NCBI RefSeq assembly: GCF_018446385.1
Contig: NC_055987.1
Location: 11,555,705 to 11,619,704, forward strand
Source of the DNA: Zingiber officinale
Taxonomy: Eukaryota > Streptophyta > Magnoliopsida > Zingiberales > Zingiberaceae
Length of the DNA: 64,000 bases
Direction of reading: 5' to 3'
Shown here: positions 36,246-50,151 of the stretch, in pieces
Position numbering within the stretch: position 1 is the first letter of the stretch
Layout of the letters: every line of letters starts with the position of its first letter
The notes under the pieces: generated by a model
Database searches by the model: none
What the model was told of the DNA's origin: nothing
The model's input: the letters and a program-made list of their open reading frames with translations, nothing else
Position numbers and translations under genes: made by a program

Positions 36246-37536
36246 TTTTCACGCAAGAAGATTTGACAAGCTGTGGTCACTCTCGAGTTAGCTCTGAAGA
36301 GCAACACACTTCACAGTAGATTGAGAACCAAGCGTTATTTATTGAGAAAACATCATGAGGCACCTCCCGATTATTTCCAGGCTCGCTTCTTTTGATGTTG
36401 TTATTCTTTTTATGCATTCCAGGCAAAGCTACGATTAATCTTTTCTATAAATTTTGGTAAGGCAACCATGGATTAGTGTGTACTTTTGTTATGGGTTTAT
36501 TTCATATAAGATCTGATCTGAGGTAAACCAGTTACCTATTGTGAGCTCTATTTAGCCCTCACAAGCACAGCTGAATTCGTTAGGTGGTAGATTATCATAA
36601 AAGAGCATAGATTAAATTCCTTAGGAAATAATCTCTTAGGAAGTAAAATTCCTCTCACTTAAAGAGACATTGTTCGGCCATCGTGATTTATCTTCCTTTT
36701 AAATATCTTTGGATAGACGTGGAGCTGTGGAGGGGGCGTCTAGGATGAACGGATCCCATTTTGTCACAAGCTGAAAGTTATATTTGGAGTAGATGGACTC
36801 TGAGACAGTTGATTCCTTGGCCAGAGTTTCAAAACACAAGTTAGATTTGAGACATGGTTCATTTCTTCAATCTCGTGTGGCTCCATGTCCTCTTTCAATT
36901 CTTGAAATCTAGACTTGGAAGACTTTGTTATCATGATCTACCTTCTTTGCCCTCTTTCAATTCTTACGTAATCTAGACTTGGAAGACTTTATTATCATGA
37001 TCTATTTTCTTTGTGTTGATCCTAGGACGGGTGTTGAGGGTGAACACTTCATCTTTCTTTTGCCACTCAGTAATCTAGACTTGGAAAAACACAATTTAGA
37101 GTGTATATATATATATATATAAAAGTAATCCAGATATCTAACTCTTTGAATTAATTAATCTTGAAGAAATTTTTTGAACCGACTAATCCTAAAATTGATC
37201 GGTCTAGTCTTATATAAAAAATTAATTATCAGGATAAATTAGAAAGGGTTCGTAATTTAATCTTAGATTCCTAATTAAAATCATTGTTCGGGGTTAGAGT
37301 AGAAACATGTTTGCACTCACGTAAAATATTTTATTGATTCACCGTCAAAATGACAAACTACACTTACCACACATGAGAGAGTACAACTTATGTAAAAGAA
37401 GATTGAGACTGCAAATTTAAGTTGGCAACGAACGGCCAAAGCTAAATTTATTCTTTAACTAATGATCATAGACTTGCATGGATTGTAACAATTCCTGCAT
37501 GCATGCAGCGTACTTGAATATATCAGCAGACCCCAT
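36246..37536. other. Intergenic between glucosidase II beta and the cut glycine-rich gene (unit A)
   Basis: This holds the probable 3' UTR of the glucosidase gene, a two-copy tandem repeat of about 62 bp (about 36889-37013, units with ATCTAGACTTGGAAGACTTT), a third partial unit near 37070, and a TA microsatellite at about 37107-37122. The convergent arrangement means the 3' ends of the two genes face each other. Same content at 48861-50151 in unit B. Confidence 0.6.
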
Positions 37537-38034
37537 TCAATGACGGCCGCCAATTCCACCGTCGAACCCACCACCACCGAATCCTCCACTGAGGCCGCCG
37601 CCCTTGCCGAAACCACTTCCCAAGCCACCTCCCAGTCCGCCTACCTTGCCAAAACCGCCGCCGGCGCCGCCACCAAACCCAGCTCCTTTCTCTCTGCCGT
37701 CACCAAGCCCGCCACCTTTACCAATGCCACCGCCGAGCCCACCACCTTTCCCAATGCCACCGCCAAGTCCCACGCCTCCACCAAGCCCGCCGCCGAGCCC
37801 TCCACCCTTTCCAATGCCAGTGGCAAGTCCACTTCCCTTTCCATAACCACCGCCAAGTCCCACGCCTCCACCGAGCCCGCCGCCGAGCCCTCCACCTTTT
37901 CCGATGCCAGCACCAAGTCCAGATAAGGAGATAATTAATCTAAATAGAGCAGCACTTTGCTCCATTAGCTCGAGGTGGATATTATTCCCAGGGACTGAGG
38001 ACAAGGTTGGGCATAGAATATAGTGTATCATCAT
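37537..38034 (-). pseudogene. Cut glycine-rich protein gene fused to foreign 5' sequence
   Basis: Reading on the minus strand, 37921-37537 is the C-terminal part of the glycine-rich protein found whole at 50718-50152. Its signal peptide, first glycine-rich block and promoter are missing because the repeat edge falls inside the gene. Upstream of the edge the reading stays open by chance for about 38 codons to an ATG at 38034 (165 codons in all), made from non-coding sequence of unit B. There is no signal peptide and no known promoter, so it is probably dead unless the fusion recruits one. If the repeat is an assembly artefact, this object does not exist. Confidence 0.75.
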
Positions 38035-39172
38035 TAGATTATTACTTTGTGATCATCCAAGAATATATTGTTTGAAGTACATTTGAATTGAACATCCAAA
38101 CTGTTGGATGTTTCTCTGTGGCACTTAGTGGCATATCTCCTCCAAGCACCTTCCTGATCAAAAATAATGCCAGGAATCAATAAAAGTTTAAGTTGAAAAA
38201 GCAAGGAATATGTCTTCTTTTTTTTTTTTTTTTGTTATCATCTTCTTTTGTTGATGTTGACAAGGAAATTTGCTTGTTTGCCTGTTGGCGAGCATCTTAT
38301 AGAGTAATATGGTTTTCTCCTATGTGGTGGAGCTGATTAACCATGAAATGAAGAATAACGTCATTGGTTCAACTTAGTAATCACCGTATAGATAGATATA
38401 TTATACGTAACTTTATTTTGTATTTTGCAGCCGATTGTTTTCGCAACTCAAATCTACGACCTCAAAATCATATGATATTAATTTTACCATTATACTAAGA
38501 CTCTTCAATTTAATTTAGTGCTCATTTGGGTGCATGTTGGACTAACATGCAACCCTAATGCATGAGCCAACACAATTAATAGGGCAAAAATTAAAAGGGC
38601 AAAAATTAAGAAAAACATCACATCAACACACTTTAAAAAAAAAATACAAAGTCAAATGGACGTTTCTTCTATGATTTTATCTCAAAAATACTCATAGATT
38701 AATGTTGTTGTAGAAGCTATCAAGTATCTTCTACAATATGTAGAAACTATTGGTTAACTTATATAATGTATAGAAGTTAGCATTAAGCTATTATATATTG
38801 TAAAAATTACATATTAACTTTTCCCAGTTCAATCATGATTAAATTATGTTCAGTAACAACTATTTATAATCTTCTACACTATTAAATGATCAGATAATAG
38901 TAAAGTGCTTTGGACAGTTCATGTTAAATAGGGTGTTCATTTAACTTTAATTGAAAATGAGACGCCTAATAATTTTATAAATGATGGATATACTTTTAAA
39001 TTTAGCCCATCCTAATAGACCTAATATGGAGTACTTCTAGCTCTTATTAAACACTACATCTTAATATAGTAAGCGTTTTAAAAATGAGACATCCCTAATT
39101 AACACAATGGTTAATTTTTTTTTTAAAAAAATAAAATAAAATTACATCGTACTTTATATATATATATGAAAA

Positions 39173-39323
39173 ATGAGATGTAGAGGGAAAAAATCTCAAA
39201 GAAAAGTTCAGGGATAGACACATAAAGTGATGAAGTTCACAAAAATGAAATGGTGGATCATGAATTTATGTGTCTATCCTTGAATTTTTTCTTGAGATTT
39301 TTTCTCTCTGCATATCATTGCTA
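39173..39323. mobile_element. Hairpin MITE (unit B)
   Basis: This is the exact copy of the 26558-26708 hairpin, carried along in the tandem repeat. It lies about 550 bases before the start of glucosidase II beta copy B. Confidence 0.7.
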
Positions 39324-39872
39324 TATATATATATATACTACATTAAAGTAAATCATTTTTTAATTTTAATCAAAAATATTATATATAGAGTATTTTTATA
39401 TCAAAAATATTTTAAAAAGTTAGTCAATATTATTTAAATTTATCAAAAACTTCTTAGAAAGATCAAAATTAATAAAATATTATCGTATCAATCACTAAAA
39501 TCATTGTTATAATAATATTTTTAATTGAGCTAAATTGAAATATTTTAATATCTTTTAGCAATTAATTAATTAATAACGGTTATAATACTAAAATAAAAAG
39601 TATTATTTTAATTTTTAATTTTTAATTTTTAATTTTGATTTAACATGCGGCTCGGTTTGAAAGCGAACCGGTTCGAGAGGAGTGGAACGCGCCGGTTTGG
39701 TTTCGCCAATTGAAAGTGAACCGGCTCAAATGCGTGAGTTGAAGTCACCGACTTACGAGTGTGGTTCTGGAAGTTTACCAACTGGTACGAGTACGACCGG
39801 GGATACCCTTCGGCCGCCGTTCTCCACTTCTCCTGCATAGCGCGGAGACGAAGCTTTCTCGCTGAGGGATCG

Positions 39873-42800
39873 ATGGGAACCCATCGAATCACGCTTTCTC
39901 TGACGATCACGTGTCTTTGCTCGCTGTGGATCGGTGGATTCGCCTCCCTCTTGGCTCGCGAGTTTCTAGGAATCGCTCCCCAAGGTCCTCCTCCCGATCG
40001 CATTTGTTTATTTTTTTGCGTTTTTGTAATCTCTCGCTTCATCTGAGTTTTGCCATGATATTTTTGTGATTATTCTGATTTTAACTTCTTTGATTCGTAG
40101 ATGAGGGTTACTATAAGTCGGATGTGATCAAATGCAAGGACGGATCGAAGAAATTCACCAAGCAACAGCTGAATGATGAGTTCTGCGACTGTGTCGATGG
40201 AACTGACGAGCCGGGTGAGTCTTACTGCAGGAGGATTTTCTTTTTGTTCGTGTCTCTTTTGCCTGATGAGGCTATTGTTCCAAAAAGTTCTCCTTTTTCC
40301 GTCGGTTTCGTGAACATTGTAGGATGTCTCTAGGAAGCCAGCAAACGTTGATTTTTTTCCCCCATTATTGATCTATTCGTTTTTAAAATGCCAAATTGCC
40401 GCTGGGGTTTTGCAGGTACATCAGCCTGTCCAGAAGGCAAATTCTACTGCCGGAACTTGGGCCACACTCCACAGATTATCTTCTCCTCTCGAGTGAACGA
40501 TGGTCTTTGTGGTAAAGTTCAATATTTGTTTCTCTTTCCATTTCAGTTGTCACTTTAATGACTTTATCTGGAGTGGAAGTTTCTTTGTAAGCACATAGAT
40601 TTTTTAAGAAAAAGATATAAAATTTAGTCACGCGGCATAAAAATCATTTATATGATATAAATGCAATTGCTTGTGGCCAAGTATCACACATATTTTTAGG
40701 CTGTAATATGCAGTCACTTGATGATGTTGTTGGTTCATCAACTCATCAATTTGCCAATTATTGTTTTGTTGACCTACTATAGCTATTAATTGCAAAGAAA
40801 TAATATATTGTTTGTTCTATGTTTAGACCTTTATTGTATGATAGGATCATGCAAAAATTGAATCATTCTGTTTTTAAGAAAGTTGGAACAAGATGAAATG
40901 AGAGCAAGTACCTTGATATATACCAGTAACTTTATTCAACAATTGCCTCGTGGTATTAATTCATAACATTTCCGTTGTTGCATTAGATTCTAATGACGTT
41001 CCTTTTGGTTTCTATTGTACCTTGAATGTTTATGCCTATCTTTTGCTCATATTGTGTAGATTGTTGTGATGGAAGTGATGAATACAATGGCAATATAAAG
41101 TGCTCAAATACATGTTGGGAAGCTGGGAAAGCAGCACGAGAGAGATTGAAGAAGAAGATAGAAAGACATCAGGATGGTATAGTTATCCGTAAACAAGAAG
41201 TTGAAAAGGCAAAACAAGCGTTTCTGAAAGAGGAGGCTGAGCTATCAAAACTGAAAAATGAAGAGAAGATACTTAAAGGACTAGTTGAGAAACTTAGAGG
41301 TGCGGTACTCTTTGCAACTGCACTGAAGTTCAGTAGTTCTAGTCTCATCAGTAAAAAATATTTGTTTAATGATTAAAATATTGTCAATTTTGACTTGGCT
41401 ATGCATTTTGATTATAATGATTCATCATTCACATGTCTCATGACAACAAAAAATTGCCTATTTGCTATTCTCACATGGTTCATTGATTCAAATAGAATAT
41501 GGAATTGAAATATCCTTTTAGTATGAAATATCTCAATTATCTTGATTTAATCTTCATAATGACATTATCTCAGTTGAAGTGCATGTTTGAAGAGGCTTTT
41601 ATATTCTTGAATTTATTATGAGTTCTAAGTTTGTCAGTATTAAGTTTCTAACAAATATTTATTAGAGTTTATGATATCATAATCCAATGTTTCTTGTCCT
41701 ACTCTTTTTTTTCTAACCCTCTACGCAGAGCATAAAGAAAGGATAAAGCAAGTAGAGGAGGAAGAACGTTTGAAAAAGGAGAAAGAAGAAGAGAGACAGA
41801 GAGTTGCTGAAATAAAATCAAATGAACAGAAGAAATTATCAGATGAATATCTGCAAGATCTGACTGAGGAGACTCAGGACAAGCTGGAAAGGACTAGTCA
41901 GGTTAATTTGATTGTTGAACTAATATGCTTTGTTTCATAACTTTATCATACCTGAGTTAGCCATGCACTGATAGATCTTGTGGAGTGTAACTAAGGACAT
42001 CCTATTCTAATGTGTTACAAGCTCAAATGAGTTTTAAAGTAACATAGAATCATTAAGTAGCTAAAACTGACATGGAGAGTAGTCTAGTAAATTCACAATA
42101 CAAATGTACAGATTTATTACCAAGTTTCTTATCTCATTTGTTTGCAATATCTGGGTGATGTCTTGGTTTGTACTGTTGTAGATCTCTGTTTGGTTATCAA
42201 GCAGTAAGCAAGTTGATTTGTAAAACTTTGGAAGGAAGTTATTCTAGTTAACTGATTAAAGAAAGACAATCTATTTATTCATTGTCTATAACTCTATACA
42301 GGAAGATATATAATTGAATATTTGACTGAAAAGATTCTGAAGGATGTAGGCTATTTATGTTGACGGTTTGATGCAGGAACGGAAGAGTAATTTTAGTATT
42401 TTTTATTATTTTGCTAAGCTAGGTTTTTGAGGGTATTTCAGTCTTTTTCATATCTAGGGTTGGAGTCTATATATTTGGCTTTTTTAGTTATTTTGAGATA
42501 GTTTTTGATCAATAAGAATTTGCAGCTGCGCTGTTTCTTCCCAAATGTGAGTTTGATTACCTATCTCCTGGCATTCTGTGGAATCAACAGGGTTTACGAA
42601 TCAACGGAACCAATAGTTTCCACTGTATTGGTTGGTATCAGAGCAAAATAATAAATTAGTTGGCACCCTTCTCCATCAGAACGAGGCACTTTGATACCCT
42701 CAAAAGAAGTTACGCCGGGAGCAATTTCCATTCTCTGTGGTCAAGGGTGCAAACGACATATATGCAAAAGACTAAAATACCCTAAAAACCTAACTCAGAA

Positions 42801-45800
42801 AAATAATAAAAATACTAAAATTACTCTTCCGTTCCCGCATCATTATTTATTTGGCAAAAGAAACAAATTTGGAATAAATGTTCTATAACGTATATGATGG
42901 GTAGGCTATTGAGGCATCTCGTAGACATATTAGTATATGTAGTATATTAATTACCTTCATAATATTTCAAATGAAGTCAGTATTTGTTAATCGGATGTGG
43001 TTCTGTGAACCATCTATACACTAGCTGGAATTACAAATCAAAATTTGATCTATATCTTATTCTTGGTGAGTACCAAAATTGCTTATGCAGTGAGGGACCA
43101 TATAATATTTGCTTATAGCCATATCAGGATCATTTGGCTTCTCATGCAATAAGTTAACATCTATAGCTTATGGCACTTTATTTTTGTTATATGGTTCTGT
43201 TAGACACATACAAAGATTTACTATGTATTGGTTAAGATGATTTGTTTAATTAGTAAGTGATGTATGTAAATTTTGTTTATTTTGGTTACTTAGGTTGATT
43301 AACTTACTGTATTACATAGTAGATGCAAATCAACATATTTTTAATTGGTGAGGTTATGCAATATCATCACGATAATTGGAAGCATCAAGTGGGGTAGGCC
43401 AACCTCTCTTGACCGACTTGGGTCGTGCCATGAACCACAGACAAGTTGGGGTTGGGCATCACTTACGGTGTTCATGTCTTGAGCCCAACCAACTTCAAAT
43501 CTATCAAAAAAAATTTATTTAATTTTTTAAATTTTATTTATATTTTTTATTTTTAAATGTTTAATTATTTTTAATTTCTTAAAAATGTTTAAAATAATTA
43601 TTAAAAAACTCAAACCTAATGGTACTTGTTCCTGTGCATAGGCTGGGTCAGCGTCTCGGCCTTGTCCAACCATGACATGACAAGTGTTTAGCCGATTGTG
43701 CCTGACCTAAAAAAATTGCAGGCATATTGAGCTCGCACTAGCTAGGACTAAGTATAGCCTGTTGACACCACTAGTTATAGCTAACGTTATTTGTTATAAA
43801 GGTGGACTGCATATAAACCTGAGCATGCCTTAAATTGACTCAACTGTATACTTCCTGGATATACTCATTATCATCTTAATTTTTGTTGAAACTATATTTC
43901 CTCTAACAAATTTCTAGTTTTATTTCACTTCAATTTTTTAGTTCTGAAGTTCCTTTGTGCAATTCAAACTTTGATTTGATTTTATTTACACTCATTATAT
44001 CAAAAACAATATACACCAAGAAGCTTTATCACATCAATATAGTTATCTGATATTTATTTCTTCTCTGAACTTCGTCATAATAGTTATTTAGAACAAATCA
44101 TGTGCTATTTAAAGCAAATTTAGAACTGTAGAAACTAGAAACTAACGTGGATGTCAAAATATACAAAAATATCCATGAATTGACATGGGAACATTCTATT
44201 CTCAGTTGTCTATATCACGTTAGGAAACACTTGGAACTTGATTCTTGTCCATCCTTGGAAAATATGTGGAAACAAGATCTTCAAGCAATTATACTAGCAA
44301 TTTCTATCTTGCTCTTCTAGGATTAACCAGAAGTAGTATCTTAATGACACTATTTTTAATGCTTATATCAGGACAAGACAGAAGTACAGCATGAATCTAC
44401 AGTTCAAGCGGGAAATGACTACAAATCTGGGAATGAGATTCCTGCTGATCACACAGTGGATCAGGTACTTGCTATATTGAGGATGCTAAAATTAGTACTA
44501 TTCTCTTTCTTATTAATATATATTTCCTTCCACTAAAGTACATTAGAGATGATCATGGTTCTGATCATACAAGTGATGAGGTGCCTTCAGATCATGCAAC
44601 AAATCAGGTAAAAGATCATCTCTTGTCAGGAGATCATTGTGTCTGAAATTTTCTGTGTTTTTTGGGTTTTGGTGAACATTTCTTGGCTTGTTTTACTAGC
44701 ATGTGCCAGAAGACAAAGATATTACTACATTTAAAGCTAGAGCTAGTGAGGAAACTGGAGCCAAAGAGGTCCATCCAGACCATGCTGCAGAGCAGGTAAT
44801 GGGTGTTTCTGAATCCTTTGCTTCTGTTTTGTCAAAGAATGTTTGTATTTCTGATAGATAAAGGATCTTCCAGTGATTGCAGCTCTTCAGCTGGTTCCAA
44901 ATTTGAGATGACTTGCATTTGCTAAGAAGCTAATTTAGAGCTGTTCATCTATGACGACTGTGAACTTTGAATCTTTTTTATATGGGTGTTTGATAATGTT
45001 TCTATTCCAATCTTCTACTCATGTATAAACAAAATCATTGTTCATAAGAAAAAATTGCCGGCAAAAGTGCTACTAGTAATTTTGGGCTTATCACCTGAAT
45101 GCTATTATAAAAACTATCCAAGTATGAGAGGGCATCTAATTTTTTTACTATTTAATTGAATTGCTTTTCAATGAGCTCAAGTTAAAAAAAAAATAAAAAT
45201 TACAGGTCTATTTTTTTAAGGAAAAAATAGATTATTTTGTACTTGTTTGATCTTGGTTGTATTGTTGGAAATATTTTGCTGTGTTTGGGGCACACAAAAG
45301 GAAATAATTTTCCCTCTCTAGGTGGGGTTGACTGGGTCATCAATCTGCTCAGCTGGATTAGTCTGCTGGCTTGATCAGTCTGCCTAGTCATGCCCAGCAT
45401 GACCGACCTAACTGTCCTGCTTGAATCGATTGACCAAAACCTTTGACCCATTTCCAATGAAAGTCATTTTCCTCAAAGGAATACTTAGACCAGAAGAAAG
45501 TTTCCCTGTGAAAAGGAATTTTTTGTTTACTATGATATTCTATTGCACCAAACACCAGAAAATTTAGAAAATGTTTTTCTTGAAAACATTTTACACGAAA
45601 CAAATGGATCCTAAGTATGCAGTTGTACGTTGAAAGTTTAAAGCATCAAATATGCTAACAGTTGTATTCTTGGTTGATCCAAAACTAGAAACGTAAGTAT
45701 GAGTGACGTACCTATCAGGACAATGATGTTGAAGGATGATTGTTATTGGTGAAGGTTTACAGAGAAATACTGTACTGTATTTTTTGATGAGTTTTCATTT

Positions 45801-48800
45801 TTAGTTGCCTTCATAAGCTACTGTTTCATGGTCTCAGGGCATGTATTGATGTGACGGCACATTAGTGGCCAATTAAGGGTAGGGTTTGTGTTTTGACTTC
45901 TGTTGTATCCTATTTTATGTTTCTTATTGACTACATGAATTCTTTGATGCTTGAATCCTTTCTTATAAAGCAATCAAATTCGTAGATCTGTGGATAAAAG
46001 TTGTCTTTCATGTTTCATCATGGATTCTTACAGGAGCAGAGTCCTGAGACCACTGAGGGCTTATCAAGAGAAGAGTTGGGTCGCCTTGTAGCCTCTAGAT
46101 GGACTGGTGAAGTCTCTGACAAACAGACAAAAGAACACAATGATAGAATAGAGGAAGAGGAAGAGGAAGAAAATCATAATTTTGCTGAGAGGGTAGAAGA
46201 AGAAAATTATGATAGTTATCATTCTGACATTGATGATCATGGACATCAATATGATGAGGGTGAGGATGATGATAATGATATTGAAGATGATGCAGATGAG
46301 CAGTATGGCAAAGATGATATTGAACATGATGATTCCAGTTACTCTGACAAAGATTTTAAATCAGAGTTTCCAGGTTTTAGAAGTTTGATGATTTAGCTTT
46401 AACCATACACTATCTGGTTCTGTAAGAATATGTTATATGTAATGTTGTTTTAAGTATCTGTTTCTAATGCATGTAGATACAACTCCTGGTAGCCTATCAT
46501 GGCTTGAGAAGATACAACATACTGTTCAAAATGTCATTCAAACATTCAACTTTTTCAAGGCTCCTGTAAATATATCAGGTATGTCATGTTTCTCAATCTT
46601 AAACTATGGTCCATGAGGCATGAGAATCTCCAACTCCTTGATTTTTTCAACACATTTGCAGAGTCTTCTCAAGTGAATAAGGAGTATGATGATGCAAGCT
46701 CAAAACTGTCCAAGTTACAATCAAGGATTTCCAGTCTATCCGAGAAGCTACAGCATGATTTTGGTGAGTATCAAGACAAACAACATAGTTTTCTGATAAA
46801 ATCATTTTCTGTTAGGTATGTATATGTTTGTATGCTTATGAAATAAAAAGATTGCTTTCTTTTTAACTGTCGTTAGTCTTGTGTTCTAATTATATGGGCA
46901 GAACTCTTCATCTATTTGACATTTCATCTTAAGCTCCTTTTTCATGACATTGCACATTGTCTAATTGACCTATTGTGCTTACTTCTGTTTTATCAGACAT
47001 TTATTCTTGTAAGTGCAACTAATCTGTTTCTTTGCTTTTAATATATTTCTATGTCAATGTAGCTCTGTTAGGTGCTTCACATGTGTCTGGGAAGCCATCC
47101 ATTGTTGTAGGCCAAATATTTTATAAGATACCATTCAAATATAAAATTAAGTTCACTTCATATGATGTTATCTGGTGAGGAACATTACAAAACTGGAGAT
47201 GCCATTGGATTCTTTTTTGTAGTATGATAGTAAATTGTGTACTAGATTCATGTTTGTTACATTTTGTTGATTTTTATGTGCACAATCTCTGTTATCCCCA
47301 CCATTTGATAAATGAAAAAAAAAATCTAATCTCAGCTTAACTACTTTTGCCAGGGAAGGAGAAAGAGTTTTATTCGTTTTATGATCATTGCTTTGAGAGA
47401 AACCAGAACAAGTATGCACTTACACTTTCATCATTTCATGTGTCCCTTTTTCTGTTTGTCTCACATATGCACTCCAAATCTTTAATTTGGCTTTTGCGTT
47501 TGTTTTTGCCAGGTATGTCTACAAGGTCTGTCCATTTAAAAAAGCATCCCAAGTTGAAGGACATAGCACTACACAGTTAGGGTAAGCTCTGATTCACCTT
47601 GCTTGTAAAGTTACTATTTGTTTGTCTAGGTCAAGGAAGCTTTGGTTTCTTGACAATGAGAGACTTGTGTTTTTTGGTGGCTGCATAATGTTTTTGAAAA
47701 TTGAAAGAGTTATCAAATGTTAATAAACTAATTAGGACATTCGTGAACAAGCTTAGTGCTCAGCTTTATAAGAACTTATTTATCTTCATGTGATATATAT
47801 ATAAGTGGCTTATATTAGATCAGCTATTTTTCTTAAATTATAAGGAAGACAGCATTGTTGCTTGAGCTCAGTAAAGAAAATGACAAGCTTGAACACCGTG
47901 AAACTTGACTTGGCTCAGCTTATGTATACCCCTACAACTGACCTTGGAAAAAGTTGGTTTACTGATTAGGCATGTATCGTCATGGAGCACTTTGTAAACT
48001 GTGTCATAATTTGAAGGAATTATTTAATTGCACAGCATTATTAGGTCTCTTCATTTGTTCTCAAGGCGTATTGACGAACTGAAGTTAGTTCAATAACTTT
48101 GGAGGACTTGACGAGTTGTATACATGTTATTTATCTTCATCAAGAGAGGCATTCACCTGGAAAATGACTGGCCTATCCAACTAATGTGACAAATGAAAGA
48201 AATTAGTGAAGTTCGCTTAAAAATTTGAGTTTGTCATTATTTAAAGGTTTTATTCCAAAAGGCTGAGGTTCATGTAATTCTGTTGCATGATTCATTATCA
48301 GGCGATGGGAAAGATTCGAAGAGTCTTACAGTGTGATGCAATTTTTAAATGGAGACAGATGCTGGAATGGTCCAGATAGAAGTTTAAAGGTATCAGTCAT
48401 CATTAAATGGCCACTTTTGTGATCCTTAGCAATGTTGTTTCCCAATTGTTGACTTCCATACAACAAACAGATAAGGCTCAGATGTGGCTTGAAAGATGAA
48501 CTTATGGATGTTGACGAACCAAGCCGATGCGAGTATGTAACTTCTTACCTCAAACCACTTGCCTCACAGCTGTTTCGTATGTTATTTTTTAATGCTATTT
48601 TATCACAAAATATTTGTTCAGTGAGGTATATTCCATTTCTTTTCTTATTTTCAGGTATGCTGCAATTCTCACAACTCCTATCTTGTGTCAAGAAGAGAAG
48701 TTGAAGGTACCCAAATTCATTTTTTACTTGGGACAAATTTAAAACTTTCCTTAAATGAATTTAAAGCTTACAGTACGAATGATGAAAATTGTGATAGGAA

Positions 48801-48860
48801 CTACAACAAAAACTAGAGGATCTGAGCAAAAATCAACCCTCGACTCACGACGAGCTATAG
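39873..48860 (+). CDS. PSL4: Glucosidase II subunit beta, 17 exons, copy B
   Basis: This copy is identical in every exon I compared to copy A, shifted by 12,615. Exons: 39873-39984, 40101-40214, 40416-40511, 41060-41299, 41729-41901, 44372-44464, 44539-44607, 44700-44795, 46034-46373, 46477-46578, 46662-46763, 47354-47411, 47513-47581, 48302-48389, 48471-48532, 48655-48706, 48798-48860. It predicts the same 642-residue protein with signal peptide, LDLa-like part, coiled coil, acidic stretch, MRH domain and HDEL. About 1.95 kb of upstream sequence is shared with copy A, so both may be expressed alike. The sequence upstream of that differs: copy A has the TIR element, copy B the cut glycine-rich gene. 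Confidence 0.95.
42358..42644 (+). mobile_element. Copia-type LTR remnant in intron 5 (copy B)
   Basis: This is the copy of the 29743-30029 remnant, including the TGGTATCAGAGC primer-site motif (42633-42644). It is present because the whole intron was duplicated. Confidence 0.55.
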
Positions 48861-50151
48861 TTTTCACGCAAGAAGATTTGACAAGCTGTGGTCACTCTCG
48901 AGTTAGCTCTGAAGAGCAACACACTTCACAGTAGATTGAGAACCAAGCGTTATTTATTGAGAAAACATCATGAGGCACCTCCCGATTATTTCCAGGCTCG
49001 CTTCTTTTGATGTTGTTATTCTTTTTATGCATTCCAGGCAAAGCTACGATTAATCTTTTCTATAAATTTTGGTAAGGCAACCATGGATTAGTGTGTACTT
49101 TTGTTATGGGTTTATTTCATATAAGATCTGATCTGAGGTAAACCAGTTACCTATTGTGAGCTCTATTTAGCCCTCACAAGCACAGCTGAATTCGTTAGGT
49201 GGTAGATTATCATAAAAGAGCATAGATTAAATTCCTTAGGAAATAATCTCTTAGGAAGTAAAATTCCTCTCACTTAAAGAGACATTGTTCGGCCATCGTG
49301 ATTTATCTTCCTTTTAAATATCTTTGGATAGACGTGGAGCTGTGGAGGGGGCGTCTAGGATGAACGGATCCCATTTTGTCACAAGCTGAAAGTTATATTT
49401 GGAGTAGATGGACTCTGAGACAGTTGATTCCTTGGCCAGAGTTTCAAAACACAAGTTAGATTTGAGACATGGTTCATTTCTTCAATCTCGTGTGGCTCCA
49501 TGTCCTCTTTCAATTCTTGAAATCTAGACTTGGAAGACTTTGTTATCATGATCTACCTTCTTTGCCCTCTTTCAATTCTTACGTAATCTAGACTTGGAAG
49601 ACTTTATTATCATGATCTATTTTCTTTGTGTTGATCCTAGGACGGGTGTTGAGGGTGAACACTTCATCTTTCTTTTGCCACTCAGTAATCTAGACTTGGA
49701 AAAACACAATTTAGAGTGTATATATATATATATATAAAAGTAATCCAGATATCTAACTCTTTGAATTAATTAATCTTGAAGAAATTTTTTGAACCGACTA
49801 ATCCTAAAATTGATCGGTCTAGTCTTATATAAAAAATTAATTATCAGGATAAATTAGAAAGGGTTCGTAATTTAATCTTAGATTCCTAATTAAAATCATT
49901 GTTCGGGGTTAGAGTAGAAACATGTTTGCACTCACGTAAAATATTTTATTGATTCACCGTCAAAATGACAAACTACACTTACCACACATGAGAGAGTACA
50001 ACTTATGTAAAAGAAGATTGAGACTGCAAATTTAAGTTGGCAACGAACGGCCAAAGCTAAATTTATTCTTTAACTAATGATCATAGACTTGCATGGATTG
50101 TAACAATTCCTGCATGCATGCAGCGTACTTGAATATATCAGCAGACCCCAT
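48861..50151. other. Intergenic between glucosidase II beta and the glycine-rich gene (unit B)
   Basis: Same content as 36246-37536: probable 3' UTR, the about 62-bp tandem duplication (about 49504-49628) and a TA microsatellite near 49722-49737. Confidence 0.6.

Larger units (their letters stand above)
25304..37921 (+). repeat. Tandem repeat unit A (12,618 bp)
   Basis: This unit matches 37922-50536 base for base with a constant shift of 12,615 from position 25361 onward. It begins at GATAAGGAGATAATTAATC and ends inside the glycine-rich protein gene at GCACCAAGTCCA. It contains the hairpin MITE, the whole glucosidase II beta gene and the 3' part of the glycine-rich protein gene. I found no shared bases at the junction beyond chance. 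Confidence 0.97.
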
